Shown here in pieces: positions 1 to 6,448 of a DNA stretch of 6,951 nucleotides. The DNA lies in the NCBI GenBank assembly GCA_002869465.1, contig PKSW01000261.1, positions 1 through 6,951 of the forward strand. The letters are read 5' to 3'. The notes under the pieces were generated by a model. It had not been told where the DNA came from. It worked only from the letters and a program-made list of their open reading frames with translations, and made no database searches. Position numbers and translations under genes: made by a program. Numbering within the stretch: the first letter of the stretch is position 1; the number at the start of each line of letters is the position of its first letter. The stretch comes from Marinilabiliales bacterium. Its GTDB lineage: Bacteria; Bacteroidota; Bacteroidia; Bacteroidales; F082.

Positions 1-14
1 AAAAATAAACGGCT

Positions 15-22
15 TATATTTG
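15..22 (+). promoter_or_regulatory. Bacteroidota-type -7 promoter box for the LptF-like gene
   Basis: The octamer TATATTTG matches the Bacteroidota housekeeping -7 consensus TAnnTTTG at all six fixed positions and is followed by C, as are the other two boxes in this window. It ends 20 bases before the ATG at 43, giving a short inferred leader of roughly 15-18 nt. The matching -33 element would lie at or before the window edge, so it cannot be checked. Confidence 0.5.
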
Positions 23-42
23 CAATTCAACAATTTCAAGGG

Positions 43-1515
43 ATGAAAAGACTGCATGTGTATATGCTCAAATCCTATTTAGGGCCGTTTGTTTTTACAT
101 TCTTTATTGCTTTGTTCATATTGCTGCTTCAATTCTTATGGCTTTATATTGATGACCTGGTAGGCAAAGGACTTGAGATGTACATCATTGCCAAATTGAT
201 GTTTTATGCATCCTCCACTTTTGTTCCTTTAGCACTTCCTCTGGCAATTTTACTTTCTTCGTTAATGACCTTTGGTAACCTGGGCGAACACTATGAACTG
301 GTAGCCATGAAATCGGCAGGCATTTCACTCAGAAAAGCGATGAAACCACTTATTTATGTAGCTATTATTACCAGCATTGCGGCCTTTTTGTTTTCAAATT
401 ATATACTACCGGTAGCAAACCTGAAATTTGGTTCTTTACTTTTTGATGTGAAGCAACAAAAGCTGGCTTTTAACTTAACAGCCGGGGTTTTTGAGGACGA
501 CCTGAATGATTTTGTCATACGGATCGGTGAGAAGGATAAGGATAATAAAACAATTTATGATGTACAGATTTATGATCATTCAGCCAAATTAGGAAATACA
601 AAAGTAACAACCGCGAAGAAAGGCTTGATGGAATTGACACCTGATCAGAAAAGGGTTATATTTACTTTGTATGACGGCTATACGTACATGGAAATCACGG
701 ATCAAAAAAGATTTAAGGAGACCAGACCCTTTGAAAGAATGAAATTCAGTAAACAGGAGATGACCTTCGACCTGACAGAGTTTCAACTGAACAGGACCAA
801 TGAAGAGCTTTTTAAGTCGCATTATACAATGTTGAATATCAAACAACTAAATAAATCTATTGATTCGTTGAGTTTACAGATGATTGAAAGAATTAATTTT
901 TACAAAGAAAAATTCATCAAAGGATATAGTTACTTTGGGAAAAATGACACGATTATCGATTCATTATTGGTGCAAAGGGACTCGCTTTATGATGATACAA
1001 CCCGAAAAGACATCTTGAAGTATCCTTTCAAAATTAACTTTGGAAAAGAAGCTCTGATTGAAATTGTTGACCTGGCACAAAACAACGCCCGCAATGCCAA
1101 GGATGATGCATATAATTATGCAAATGAATTTGATACGCGCAGTCAGGTGATCACCAAACACGAGGTGGTATGGCATCAGAAGTTAAAGCTGTCTATTGCC
1201 TGTTTGTTGTTTTTCTTTATTGGTGCACCCCTGGGGGCTATTATCAGGAAAGGCGGGCTCGGATTGCCTGTGGTGGTTTCGGTTGTGTTTTTTGTTTTCT
1301 ATCATATCGTTTCGATGACAGGTGAAAAAGCAGCCAAAACAGGAGAGTGGAATGTTATTATTGGGGTGTGGCTCTCCACCATCATCATTCTACCAATTGG
1401 TTTATTCCTCACATATAAAGCTACGACGGATGCACCCTTACTCGATTCTGAAAGTTGGAAGAAAACCCTGGAAAAATTCAATATATTCAAGAAAAAAAGT
1501 CCTGATGCCGGATAG
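43..1515 (+). CDS. LptF/LptG-family permease (YjgP/YjgQ), lipopolysaccharide export
   Basis: Inner-membrane permease of the LptB2FG transporter family, which uses ATP hydrolysis by LptB to extract lipopolysaccharide and pass it to the periplasmic bridge. The 490 residues show the family layout: three N-terminal membrane helices (about 12-35, 53-78, 102-123), a large periplasmic part (about 124-378), and three C-terminal helices (about 381-401, 407-425, 436-458). The segment around residues 83-97 (HYELVAMKSAGIS) is the conserved cytoplasmic stretch between helices 2 and 3 that in known structures contacts LptB. The protein is well over 100 residues longer than Escherichia coli LptF, mainly through a charged, helical-looking stretch at about 255-365 before helix 4. 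The ATG at 43 is chosen because it gives a normal family N-terminus; AAGGG directly abuts it, too close to be a standard ribosome binding site. A TAnnTTTG box lies upstream. The 3' end overlaps the next gene by 11 bases, implying cotranscription. Whether it plays the LptF or the LptG role cannot be decided from sequence. Confidence 0.93.
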   Translation: MKRLHVYMLKSYLGPFVFTFFIALFILLLQFLWLYIDDLVGKGLEMYIIAKLMFYASSTFVPLALPLAILLSSLMTFGNLGEHYELVAMKSAGISLRKAMKPLIYVAIITSIAAFLFSNYILPVANLKFGSLLFDVKQQKLAFNLTAGVFEDDLNDFVIRIGEKDKDNKTIYDVQIYDHSAKLGNTKVTTAKKGLMELTPDQKRVIFTLYDGYTYMEITDQKRFKETRPFERMKFSKQEMTFDLTEFQLNRTNEELFKSHYTMLNIKQLNKSIDSLSLQMIERINFYKEKFIKGYSYFGKNDTIIDSLLVQRDSLYDDTTRKDILKYPFKINFGKEALIEIVDLAQNNARNAKDDAYNYANEFDTRSQVITKHEVVWHQKLKLSIACLLFFFIGAPLGAIIRKGGLGLPVVVSVVFFVFYHIVSMTGEKAAKTGEWNVIIGVWLSTIIILPIGLFLTYKATTDAPLLDSESWKKTLEKFNIFKKKSPDAG

Positions 1516-2713
1516 TTTAAAAGTACTTTTCATTTGTAATAAATCGCCATGGCCACCGGGTGAAGGAGGCCCCATAGCGATGAACAACCTGATCACGGGT
1601 TTGTTGGAGGCCGGGCACCAGGTGAAAGTGCTGGCCGTGAATTCAAATAAATACGCGGTCAAACCTGAAGACATACCTTCGGAATACAAAAAAACAAGCG
1701 GAATCGAACTAGCCTATGTTGATCTCTCTATAAAGCCTGTAAATGCTTTTTTGAATTTATTCTCAAATAAATCATATCATGTTGAACGGTTTATTTCAAA
1801 GGCTTTTAATGAGAAACTGATCGAAATATTGAACAGAGATCGTTTTGATATCGTACAGATCGAAACGCTCTATATGACGCCTTATATCGGAACCATTCGT
1901 ACCTATTCTGAAGCCAGGATTTTTTTGCGGGCCCATAATATTGAACATATGATCTGGCAACGGATCATGGAGAGCACAAAGAATCCCATTAAAAAATGGT
2001 ATCTAAAACACCTGGTGCGAACTTTAAAAAATTATGAGTACAGCAGTCTTGAAAAATATGACGGAATTATTCCCATTTCCCATGTGGATGCAGCATTTTT
2101 TACCAGTAACACGAAAACACCAGTAAAAGCCATTTCTTTTGGTGTTGATCCAACACAAATTGAATTGGAAGCTTATGGCGATCCTGAACAAGCTTTATTT
2201 CATATCGGGTCGATGAACTGGGTACCCAATATTGAAGGTGTCAAGTGGTTCTTGGATGAAGCCTGGCCACTGATACATGAATCATATCCAAAACTTAAAT
2301 TATACCTTGCGGGTCGGGGTATGCCCGATTGGATCAATCAGTTACAGCTTAAAAATGTGGAAGTTGTGGGAGAAGTGCCGGATGCGTATGAGTTCATCAA
2401 ATCAAAGGCGATATCCATTGCACCCTTGTTTTCAGGAAGCGGTATCCGCATCAAGATCATCGAGAGCATGGCGCAGGCTCGTGCCGTTATATCCACCACC
2501 ATTGGTGCAGAAGGAATTAACTATACGAATGGTGAGAATATTATGATTGCCGATGATAAACAAACTTTTCTGGAAGCAGTCAAATGGCTGTATGCTGACC
2601 CGGTAAGGTCGAAGAAAATGGGAGAAAATGCCAGGAAATTAATCCTCCAACAGCATAATAATAAACTACTTATTGAACAGATGGTTGATTTTTACAGGGA
2701 AGTTATAAAATAG
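1505..2713 (+). CDS. GT4-type (GT-B fold) glycosyltransferase
   Basis: Cytoplasmic glycosyltransferase, probably retaining, that moves a sugar from a nucleotide-sugar donor to a growing glycan; donor and acceptor cannot be inferred. The 402 residues have the two-domain GT-B layout. The N-terminal domain opens with a beta strand (KVLFIC, 6-11) and a glycine-rich loop (PPGEGGP, 17-23). RAHNIEH follows at 142-148. The C-terminal domain has GSMNWVPN at 235-242 and the donor-site signature SGSGIRIKIIES at 310-321, with R315, K317 and E320 as likely nucleotide-sugar contacts. I start it at the ATG at 1505: translation from there begins with the family's first beta strand. The reading frame is open further upstream, to an ATG at 1322, but that would overlap the permease gene by 194 bases and add residues unlike any glycosyltransferase N-terminus. 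The 11-base overlap with the permease suggests translational coupling; an A-rich tract but no true Shine-Dalgarno precedes the ATG. A role in lipopolysaccharide or surface polysaccharide synthesis is inferred from context. Confidence 0.9.
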   Translation: MPDSLKVLFICNKSPWPPGEGGPIAMNNLITGLLEAGHQVKVLAVNSNKYAVKPEDIPSEYKKTSGIELAYVDLSIKPVNAFLNLFSNKSYHVERFISKAFNEKLIEILNRDRFDIVQIETLYMTPYIGTIRTYSEARIFLRAHNIEHMIWQRIMESTKNPIKKWYLKHLVRTLKNYEYSSLEKYDGIIPISHVDAAFFTSNTKTPVKAISFGVDPTQIELEAYGDPEQALFHIGSMNWVPNIEGVKWFLDEAWPLIHESYPKLKLYLAGRGMPDWINQLQLKNVEVVGEVPDAYEFIKSKAISIAPLFSGSGIRIKIIESMAQARAVISTTIGAEGINYTNGENIMIADDKQTFLEAVKWLYADPVRSKKMGENARKLILQQHNNKLLIEQMVDFYREVIK

Positions 2714-2737
2714 CGATGCAAACGATTGTTTAATTTT

Positions 2738-2745
2738 TAATTTTG
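2738..2745 (+). promoter_or_regulatory. Possible -7 promoter box for the second glycosyltransferase
   Basis: TAATTTTG matches TAnnTTTG and lies in the 49-base gap between the glycosyltransferase genes, ending 17 bases before the ATG at 2763. No TTTG lies at the expected distance of about 19-20 bases upstream; the nearest TTG (2726-2728) is too close. The gap is very AT-rich, so a chance match is quite possible. If real, it lets the second glycosyltransferase be expressed apart from the permease. Confidence 0.35.
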
Positions 2746-2762
2746 CATTTTGATCTGATTCA

Positions 2763-3932
2763 ATGAGGTTATTTGTTCTACTTTCCCGCGTACCTTACCC
2801 CCTCGAAAAAGGTGATAAACTAAGGGCTTTTCACCAGGTGGTGCAATTGTCGAAAAAAAATGAGGTTGTTCTGTGCGCTCTCAATCCCAACAGGAGACTG
2901 AACAAACGGGATGCTTTTAGTGCCCTGCAGCCCTATTGCCGCTCCATTAATTTTATTGACATACCCATTGCGGGAAGAATCTGGAATATATTCAAGGCCT
3001 TCTTAAAAGGCCTGCCGCTTCAAGTGGGTTATTTTTATAGTTGCAGAGCAGCCAGCAAGGTCAACAAACTTATTGAGGAATACAAGCCGGACCATATCTA
3101 CTGCCAGCTATTGCGAACAGCTGAATATGTAAAGCACTCGCAAGTTCCAAAAACTATTGATTATCAGGATGTGTTTTCCTATGGAGTGAAAAGAAGGATG
3201 GAAAAAGCCCCTTTTTATACCAAACCGGTATTCAGGCTGGAATATAAGCGTTTGCTGAAATACGAGGCAAGGATCTTTGGTTTATTTGACCATAAAACGA
3301 TCATCTCCATTCCTGACCGTGATTTGATCCCGCATCCTGAAAAAGAAAAAATTCATGTCATTCCCAATGGTGTCGATCATGATTTTTTTTCACCAAGGAA
3401 TTCAACAAAAAGTATGGATTTGGTATTTACCGGAAATATGGCTTACCCGCCAAATGTTGATGCTGCTGAATTTTTGGTCCATAAGATCATGCCGCTAGTT
3501 TGGAAAGAAAAACCCGGTGTAAAAGTGATGATCGCGGGGGCAACTCCCGATAAAAGGGTCACTTCATTAAAATCAGATCAAGTCGTTGTAACCGGCTGGC
3601 TGGACGATATTCGCGATTCGTATGCCGGGGCGAAAGTTTTTATCGCTCCTATGCAAATTGGCACCGGGCTTCAGAATAAATTGCTGGAAGCCATGTCGAT
3701 GAAAGTACCATCCATCACCACACCCTTGGCTAACGATGCACTGCAGGCGGTTGATGGAGAAAGCATTCTAATTGGTAAGGATGCGCCTTCACTGGCGCAA
3801 CATGTATTGAACTTATTAAATGACGAAACCCTATACCAAAAAATTGCTGAAAATGGTTTCACATTTGTCAAACAGCAATATAGCTGGGAAGAAGCTACCG
3901 AAAAACTGAATAACATTCTGTATAATAACTAA
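2763..3932 (+). CDS. GT4-type glycosyltransferase, similar to the sugar transferases of TIGR03087
   Basis: Second GT-B glycosyltransferase of 389 residues, predicted cytoplasmic. The N-terminus reads LSRVPYPLEKGDKLRAFHQ (7-25). This P-Y-P-x-x-K-G-D-K-x-R-x-F-H pattern is what I recall for the PEP-CTERM/exopolysaccharide-associated sugar transferases (TIGR03087); that assignment is from memory and tentative. The interdomain signature IPNGVD is at 200-205, GNMAYPPN at 224-231, and the donor-binding stretch GTGLQNKLLEAM at 300-311, with K306 and E309 the likely nucleotide-sugar contacts. Length is normal and neither end is broken. The ATG at 2763 fits the family start; no Shine-Dalgarno is visible. 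The gene lies 49 bases after the first glycosyltransferase and shares its central G-x-M-x-x-x-P-N motif, but the N-terminal acceptor domains differ, so the two enzymes probably act on different acceptors or at different steps of one glycan. No EpsH/exosortase gene is in the window, so a PEP-CTERM link is unsupported. Confidence 0.88.
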   Translation: MRLFVLLSRVPYPLEKGDKLRAFHQVVQLSKKNEVVLCALNPNRRLNKRDAFSALQPYCRSINFIDIPIAGRIWNIFKAFLKGLPLQVGYFYSCRAASKVNKLIEEYKPDHIYCQLLRTAEYVKHSQVPKTIDYQDVFSYGVKRRMEKAPFYTKPVFRLEYKRLLKYEARIFGLFDHKTIISIPDRDLIPHPEKEKIHVIPNGVDHDFFSPRNSTKSMDLVFTGNMAYPPNVDAAEFLVHKIMPLVWKEKPGVKVMIAGATPDKRVTSLKSDQVVVTGWLDDIRDSYAGAKVFIAPMQIGTGLQNKLLEAMSMKVPSITTPLANDALQAVDGESILIGKDAPSLAQHVLNLLNDETLYQKIAENGFTFVKQQYSWEEATEKLNNILYNN

Positions 3933-3938
3933 ATTATA

Positions 3939-3951
3939 GCTGATAATCAGC
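3939..3951. repeat. Perfect 13-base palindrome between glycosyltransferase and lepA
   Basis: GCTGATAATCAGC is a perfect inverted repeat with two 6-base arms around a central A. It starts 6 bases after the glycosyltransferase stop. As RNA it could form only a 5-bp stem with a 3-base loop and no T-run follows, so it is a poor intrinsic terminator. It could be an operator for a dimeric regulator acting on the lepA promoter about 47 bases downstream, or chance. Confidence 0.4.
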
Positions 3952-3997
3952 GAGATAAGTCTTTTGGCTGAGACATTAAAATTCACAAAATAAATCG

Positions 3998-4005
3998 TAT
4001 TTTTG
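3998..4005 (+). promoter_or_regulatory. lepA: Bacteroidota-type -7 promoter box for lepA
   Basis: TATTTTTG fits the TAnnTTTG consensus and ends only five bases before the lepA ATG. Since transcription in this phylum starts a few bases after the box, the inferred mRNA would have almost no 5' leader. No -33 TTTG is seen at the usual spacing; the nearest TTTG (3963-3966) is about 31 bases upstream of the box. The call rests on the -7 match and its position. Confidence 0.5.
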
Positions 4006-4010
4006 CGCGC

Positions 4011-5801
4011 ATGGAACAAATCAGGAACTTCTGTATTATAGCCCATATTGACCACGGTAAAAGTACCCTGGCCGACCGTTTATTGGAGCTTACAGGCACA
4101 GTTACTGACAGGGACCGCCAGGAACAGGTATTGGATGATATGGAGTTGGAACGTGAACGTGGCATTACCATTAAAAGTCATGCCATCCAGATGGATTACG
4201 AATACGAGGGTAAGAAGTATGTTTTTAACTTGATCTATACGCCAGGCCATGTTGATTTTTCCTATGAAGTTTCAAGATCTATTGCCGCCTGCGAAGGGGC
4301 GCTATTGATCATCGATGCCACCCAGGGCATACAGGCACAAACCATTTCCAATTTATACCTCGCTATTGAACACGACCTGGAAATTATTCCGGTTTTGAAC
4401 AAGATGGACCTGGATAATGCCATGCCCGAAGAGGTTAAAGATCAAATCATAGATTTGCTGGGGTGTGATTATGAAGATATTATTGAAGCCAGTGGTAAAA
4501 CGGGCTACGGAGTGGATACAATCCTGGAACATATCATCCATAAAGTGCCCGCTCCTAAGGGTGATCCTGAAGCACCGCTGCAAGCCCTGATCTTTGATTC
4601 GGTTTTCAATTCCTTCAGGGGGATTATTGCCTATTTCCGCATATTTAGCGGGGAAATCCGAAAAGGAGACCTGGTGAAATTCGTCAATACCAAAAAGGAA
4701 TACGAAGCCAATGAAATTGGGGTGTTGCGTTTAAAGCCTGAACAGCGCAGTGTTTTACGCACAGGCGATGTAGGCTATATTATTTCAGGTGTCAAAACAT
4801 CAAAGGAAGTAAAAGTAGGGGATACCATCACCCATGTTGAAAGGCCATGCGCCAAAGCCATCGAAGGTTTTGAAAATGTAAAACCCATGGTATTTGCCGG
4901 TATTTACCCGATTGATCCGGATGAATATGAAGAATTACGGACTTCCATGGAAAAGTTGCAATTGAATGATGCATCGCTTACCTGGGAGCCTGAATCATCA
5001 GCCGCATTGGGATTTGGTTTCAGGTGTGGTTTCCTAGGAATGCTGCACATGGAAATTATTCAGGAACGCCTGGACCGAGAATTTGACATGAATGTGATCA
5101 CCACAGTTCCGAACGTTTCTTACCAAGTGGTGACCAATAAACAGGAGCGGATCGAAGTCCATAATCCTTCAGGATTACCGGAACAGAAATACATTGAGCA
5201 TATTGAAGAACCATATATCAAAGCGCAGATCATTACCCGTTCCGATTATATCGGGTCCATAATGAAATTATGCCTCGATAAAAGAGGGGAGTTGAAAAAC
5301 CAGGTATACCTGACCACGGACCGTGTGGAACTGAGCATGGAAATGCCCCTTGGAGAAATTGTTTTTGATTTTTATGATAAACTCAAATCCATCTCGAAAG
5401 GCTATGCATCTTTCGATTATCATATTACCGGATATAAACCTGCGAAGCTTGTTAAACTGGATATCCTTTTAAATGGCGAATCCGTGGATGCCCTTTCTAC
5501 ACTAATTCACCACGATAATGCCTATGATTTTGGAAGAAGAATTTGTGAGAAACTTAAAGAACTTATACCACGTCAACAATTTGACATTGCCATCCAGGCA
5601 GCAATTGGCGCCAAAATTATTGCCCGCGAAACCGTTAAAGCTGTTAGGAAAGATGTAACCGCCAAATGTTATGGTGGCGACATCACCCGTAAACGCAAGC
5701 TCCTTGAAAAGCAAAAGAAAGGTAAAAAACGCATGCGTCAGGTGGGTAATGTGGAAGTACCCCAATCAGCATTTCTCGTGGTGTTGCGATTGAATGATTA
5801 G
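4011..5801 (+). CDS. lepA: Elongation factor 4 (LepA), ribosome-associated GTPase
   Basis: LepA/EF4 is a translational GTPase related to EF-G that binds the ribosome and affects translocation, initiation or ribosome maturation. The 596-residue length is normal. GTPase motifs: G1 AHIDHGKST at 11-19, G2 RGITI at 50-54, G3 at 76-80, G4 NKMD at 130-133, G5 SGK at 161-163. After the G domain come the EF-G-like domains II, III and V, including the stretch GFGFRCGFLGMLHMEIIQER, and the LepA-specific C-terminal domain with KCYGGDIT at 552-559 and a basic tail. The catalytic histidine (H80, equivalent to H81 of the E. coli protein) is present. One residue is very odd: G3 reads YTPGH, with tyrosine 76 (codon TAT, 4236-4238) instead of the normally invariant aspartate that helps hold Mg2+. 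The frame is otherwise intact. The ATG at 4011 gives the standard N-terminus. Flanking gaps of 78 and 143 bases suggest a single-gene unit. Confidence 0.98.
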   Translation: MEQIRNFCIIAHIDHGKSTLADRLLELTGTVTDRDRQEQVLDDMELERERGITIKSHAIQMDYEYEGKKYVFNLIYTPGHVDFSYEVSRSIAACEGALLIIDATQGIQAQTISNLYLAIEHDLEIIPVLNKMDLDNAMPEEVKDQIIDLLGCDYEDIIEASGKTGYGVDTILEHIIHKVPAPKGDPEAPLQALIFDSVFNSFRGIIAYFRIFSGEIRKGDLVKFVNTKKEYEANEIGVLRLKPEQRSVLRTGDVGYIISGVKTSKEVKVGDTITHVERPCAKAIEGFENVKPMVFAGIYPIDPDEYEELRTSMEKLQLNDASLTWEPESSAALGFGFRCGFLGMLHMEIIQERLDREFDMNVITTVPNVSYQVVTNKQERIEVHNPSGLPEQKYIEHIEEPYIKAQIITRSDYIGSIMKLCLDKRGELKNQVYLTTDRVELSMEMPLGEIVFDFYDKLKSISKGYASFDYHITGYKPAKLVKLDILLNGESVDALSTLIHHDNAYDFGRRICEKLKELIPRQQFDIAIQAAIGAKIIARETVKAVRKDVTAKCYGGDITRKRKLLEKQKKGKKRMRQVGNVEVPQSAFLVVLRLND

Positions 5802-5815
5802 GTCTGTTGTTTCTG

Positions 5816-5839
5816 AAATCACAAACGCCAAATCACAAA
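5816..5839. repeat. Short direct repeat downstream of lepA
   Basis: The 10-mer AAATCACAAA occurs at 5816-5825 and again at 5830-5839, a period of 14 bases, in the A/C-rich gap after lepA. Low-complexity CAAAT/ACAAA intergenic stretches of this kind are common in Bacteroidota genomes. No function is inferred. The rest of the gap (5802-5886) holds no clear hairpin-plus-T-run terminator. Confidence 0.45.
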
Positions 5840-5886
5840 TAATCTTCAAATTCTACATTTCAATAACCAAAGTTTTTTAGTTGCTT

Positions 5887-5913
5887 TGTAACAAATAAAT
5901 GCCTTATTACGTC
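5887..5913 (+). promoter_or_regulatory. Candidate ECF-sigma-dependent promoter upstream of the sigma gene
   Basis: TGTAACA (5887-5893) and CGTC (5910-5913) are separated by 16 bases. An AAC-containing -35 and a CGTC -10 at about this spacing are the usual architecture of ECF-dependent promoters. Transcription would start near 5920, leaving a leader of about 25 nt before the ATG at 5945. No full TAnnTTTG box is present in this gap (the closest, TTGCTTTG at 5881-5888, lacks the key A). The natural inference is that the downstream ECF factor drives its own operon. Confidence 0.5.
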
Positions 5914-5944
5914 CTAAGGTTATAAGCAACATTTTTACCACTTC

Positions 5945-6436
5945 ATGACAATACGCGAATACAACCATTGTGTTGATGAGTTCTCTGACGGGATTTACAG
6001 ATTCCTGTTGAAGAACATCAGGAATGCGGAATTGGCGCGTGACCTGGTGCAGGAGTCATTTTTAAAATTGTGGTTGAAACGGAAAGATGTAAATTTTGCC
6101 AAAAGTAAATCCTACCTGTTCACAACGGCTTATCACAGCATGATTGATCTGACACGGAAGAAAAGCTGGAGCGAGCAGGAAATGAATGATCATGTAAGCA
6201 ACACTTATGAAGGTGACGGAAATAGTTATTCAGACATAAAAGAGATCCTAGATCTGGCATTGGAGAAATTACCTGCCATTCAGAAATCGGTGGTTTTATT
6301 AAGGGATTATGAAGGCTACTCGTACCAAGAGATAGGAGAGATCACTGATCTTACTGAAGCGCAGGTTAAAGTATACATATACAGGGCCAGGATGTCGTTA
6401 AAAAAATACCTCGTCAGCATTGACATGGTGATATAA
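5945..6436 (+). CDS. ECF-subfamily RNA polymerase sigma factor
   Basis: Group 4 (ECF) sigma factor that redirects RNA polymerase to a small regulon when released from its anti-sigma partner. The 163-residue length is typical. Region 2 spans about 8-75 and carries the characteristic DLVQESFLKLW at 33-43, used in core binding and -10 recognition. A short variable linker (about 76-100) follows, then region 4 (about 102-156) with LPAIQKSVVLLRDYEGYSY at 109-127 and a helix-turn-helix reaching YRARMSLKKYL at 146-156, which would read the -35 element. The ATG at 5945 leaves a full region 2; no Shine-Dalgarno is visible. A candidate ECF promoter lies just upstream, and a membrane anti-sigma-like gene begins 12 bases after the stop, the usual sigma/anti-sigma operon order. 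The signal sensed cannot be read from the sequence. In this phylum such pairs often control surface or nutrient-uptake genes, but no SusC/SusD-type gene is within the window. Confidence 0.96.
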   Translation: MTIREYNHCVDEFSDGIYRFLLKNIRNAELARDLVQESFLKLWLKRKDVNFAKSKSYLFTTAYHSMIDLTRKKSWSEQEMNDHVSNTYEGDGNSYSDIKEILDLALEKLPAIQKSVVLLRDYEGYSYQEIGEITDLTEAQVKVYIYRARMSLKKYLVSIDMVI

Positions 6437-6440
6437 TTTG

Positions 6441-6445
6441 AAGGA
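6441..6445 (+). promoter_or_regulatory. Ribosome binding site candidate for the anti-sigma-like gene
   Basis: AAGGA lies three bases before the ATG at 6449. It is the only purine-rich Shine-Dalgarno-like match with any spacer in front of a gene here, although the spacing is short. It supports 6449 as the start of the gene. Confidence 0.4.
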
Positions 6446-6448
6446 ATA

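Noticed and set aside
589..846. Minus-strand open frame of 85 codons
   Set aside because: It lies wholly inside the permease gene, has no recognisable motif and no start signals; it is a shadow of the coding strand.
1322..1504. N-terminal extension of the first glycosyltransferase to an upstream ATG at 1322
   Set aside because: It would overlap the permease gene by 194 bases, in another frame, and the added 61 residues do not resemble a glycosyltransferase N-terminus. The ATG at 1505 gives a normal first beta strand.
2277..2546. Plus-strand open frame of 89 codons inside the first glycosyltransferase
   Set aside because: It covers the conserved donor-binding region in another frame; the real protein's motifs explain the sequence.
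2720..2736. Possible terminator AAAC-gatt-GTTT followed by T-rich sequence
   Set aside because: The stem is only four, mostly A-T pairs; too weak for an intrinsic terminator.
5502..5765. Minus-strand open frame of 87 codons at the end of lepA
   Set aside because: It is antisense to the highly conserved LepA C-terminal domain and shows no protein family features.
5868..5888. CAAAG ... CTTTG inverted repeat with a T-run after lepA
   Set aside because: Five base pairs with an 11-base loop and the T-run inside the loop is not terminator geometry; it also overlaps the candidate ECF promoter.
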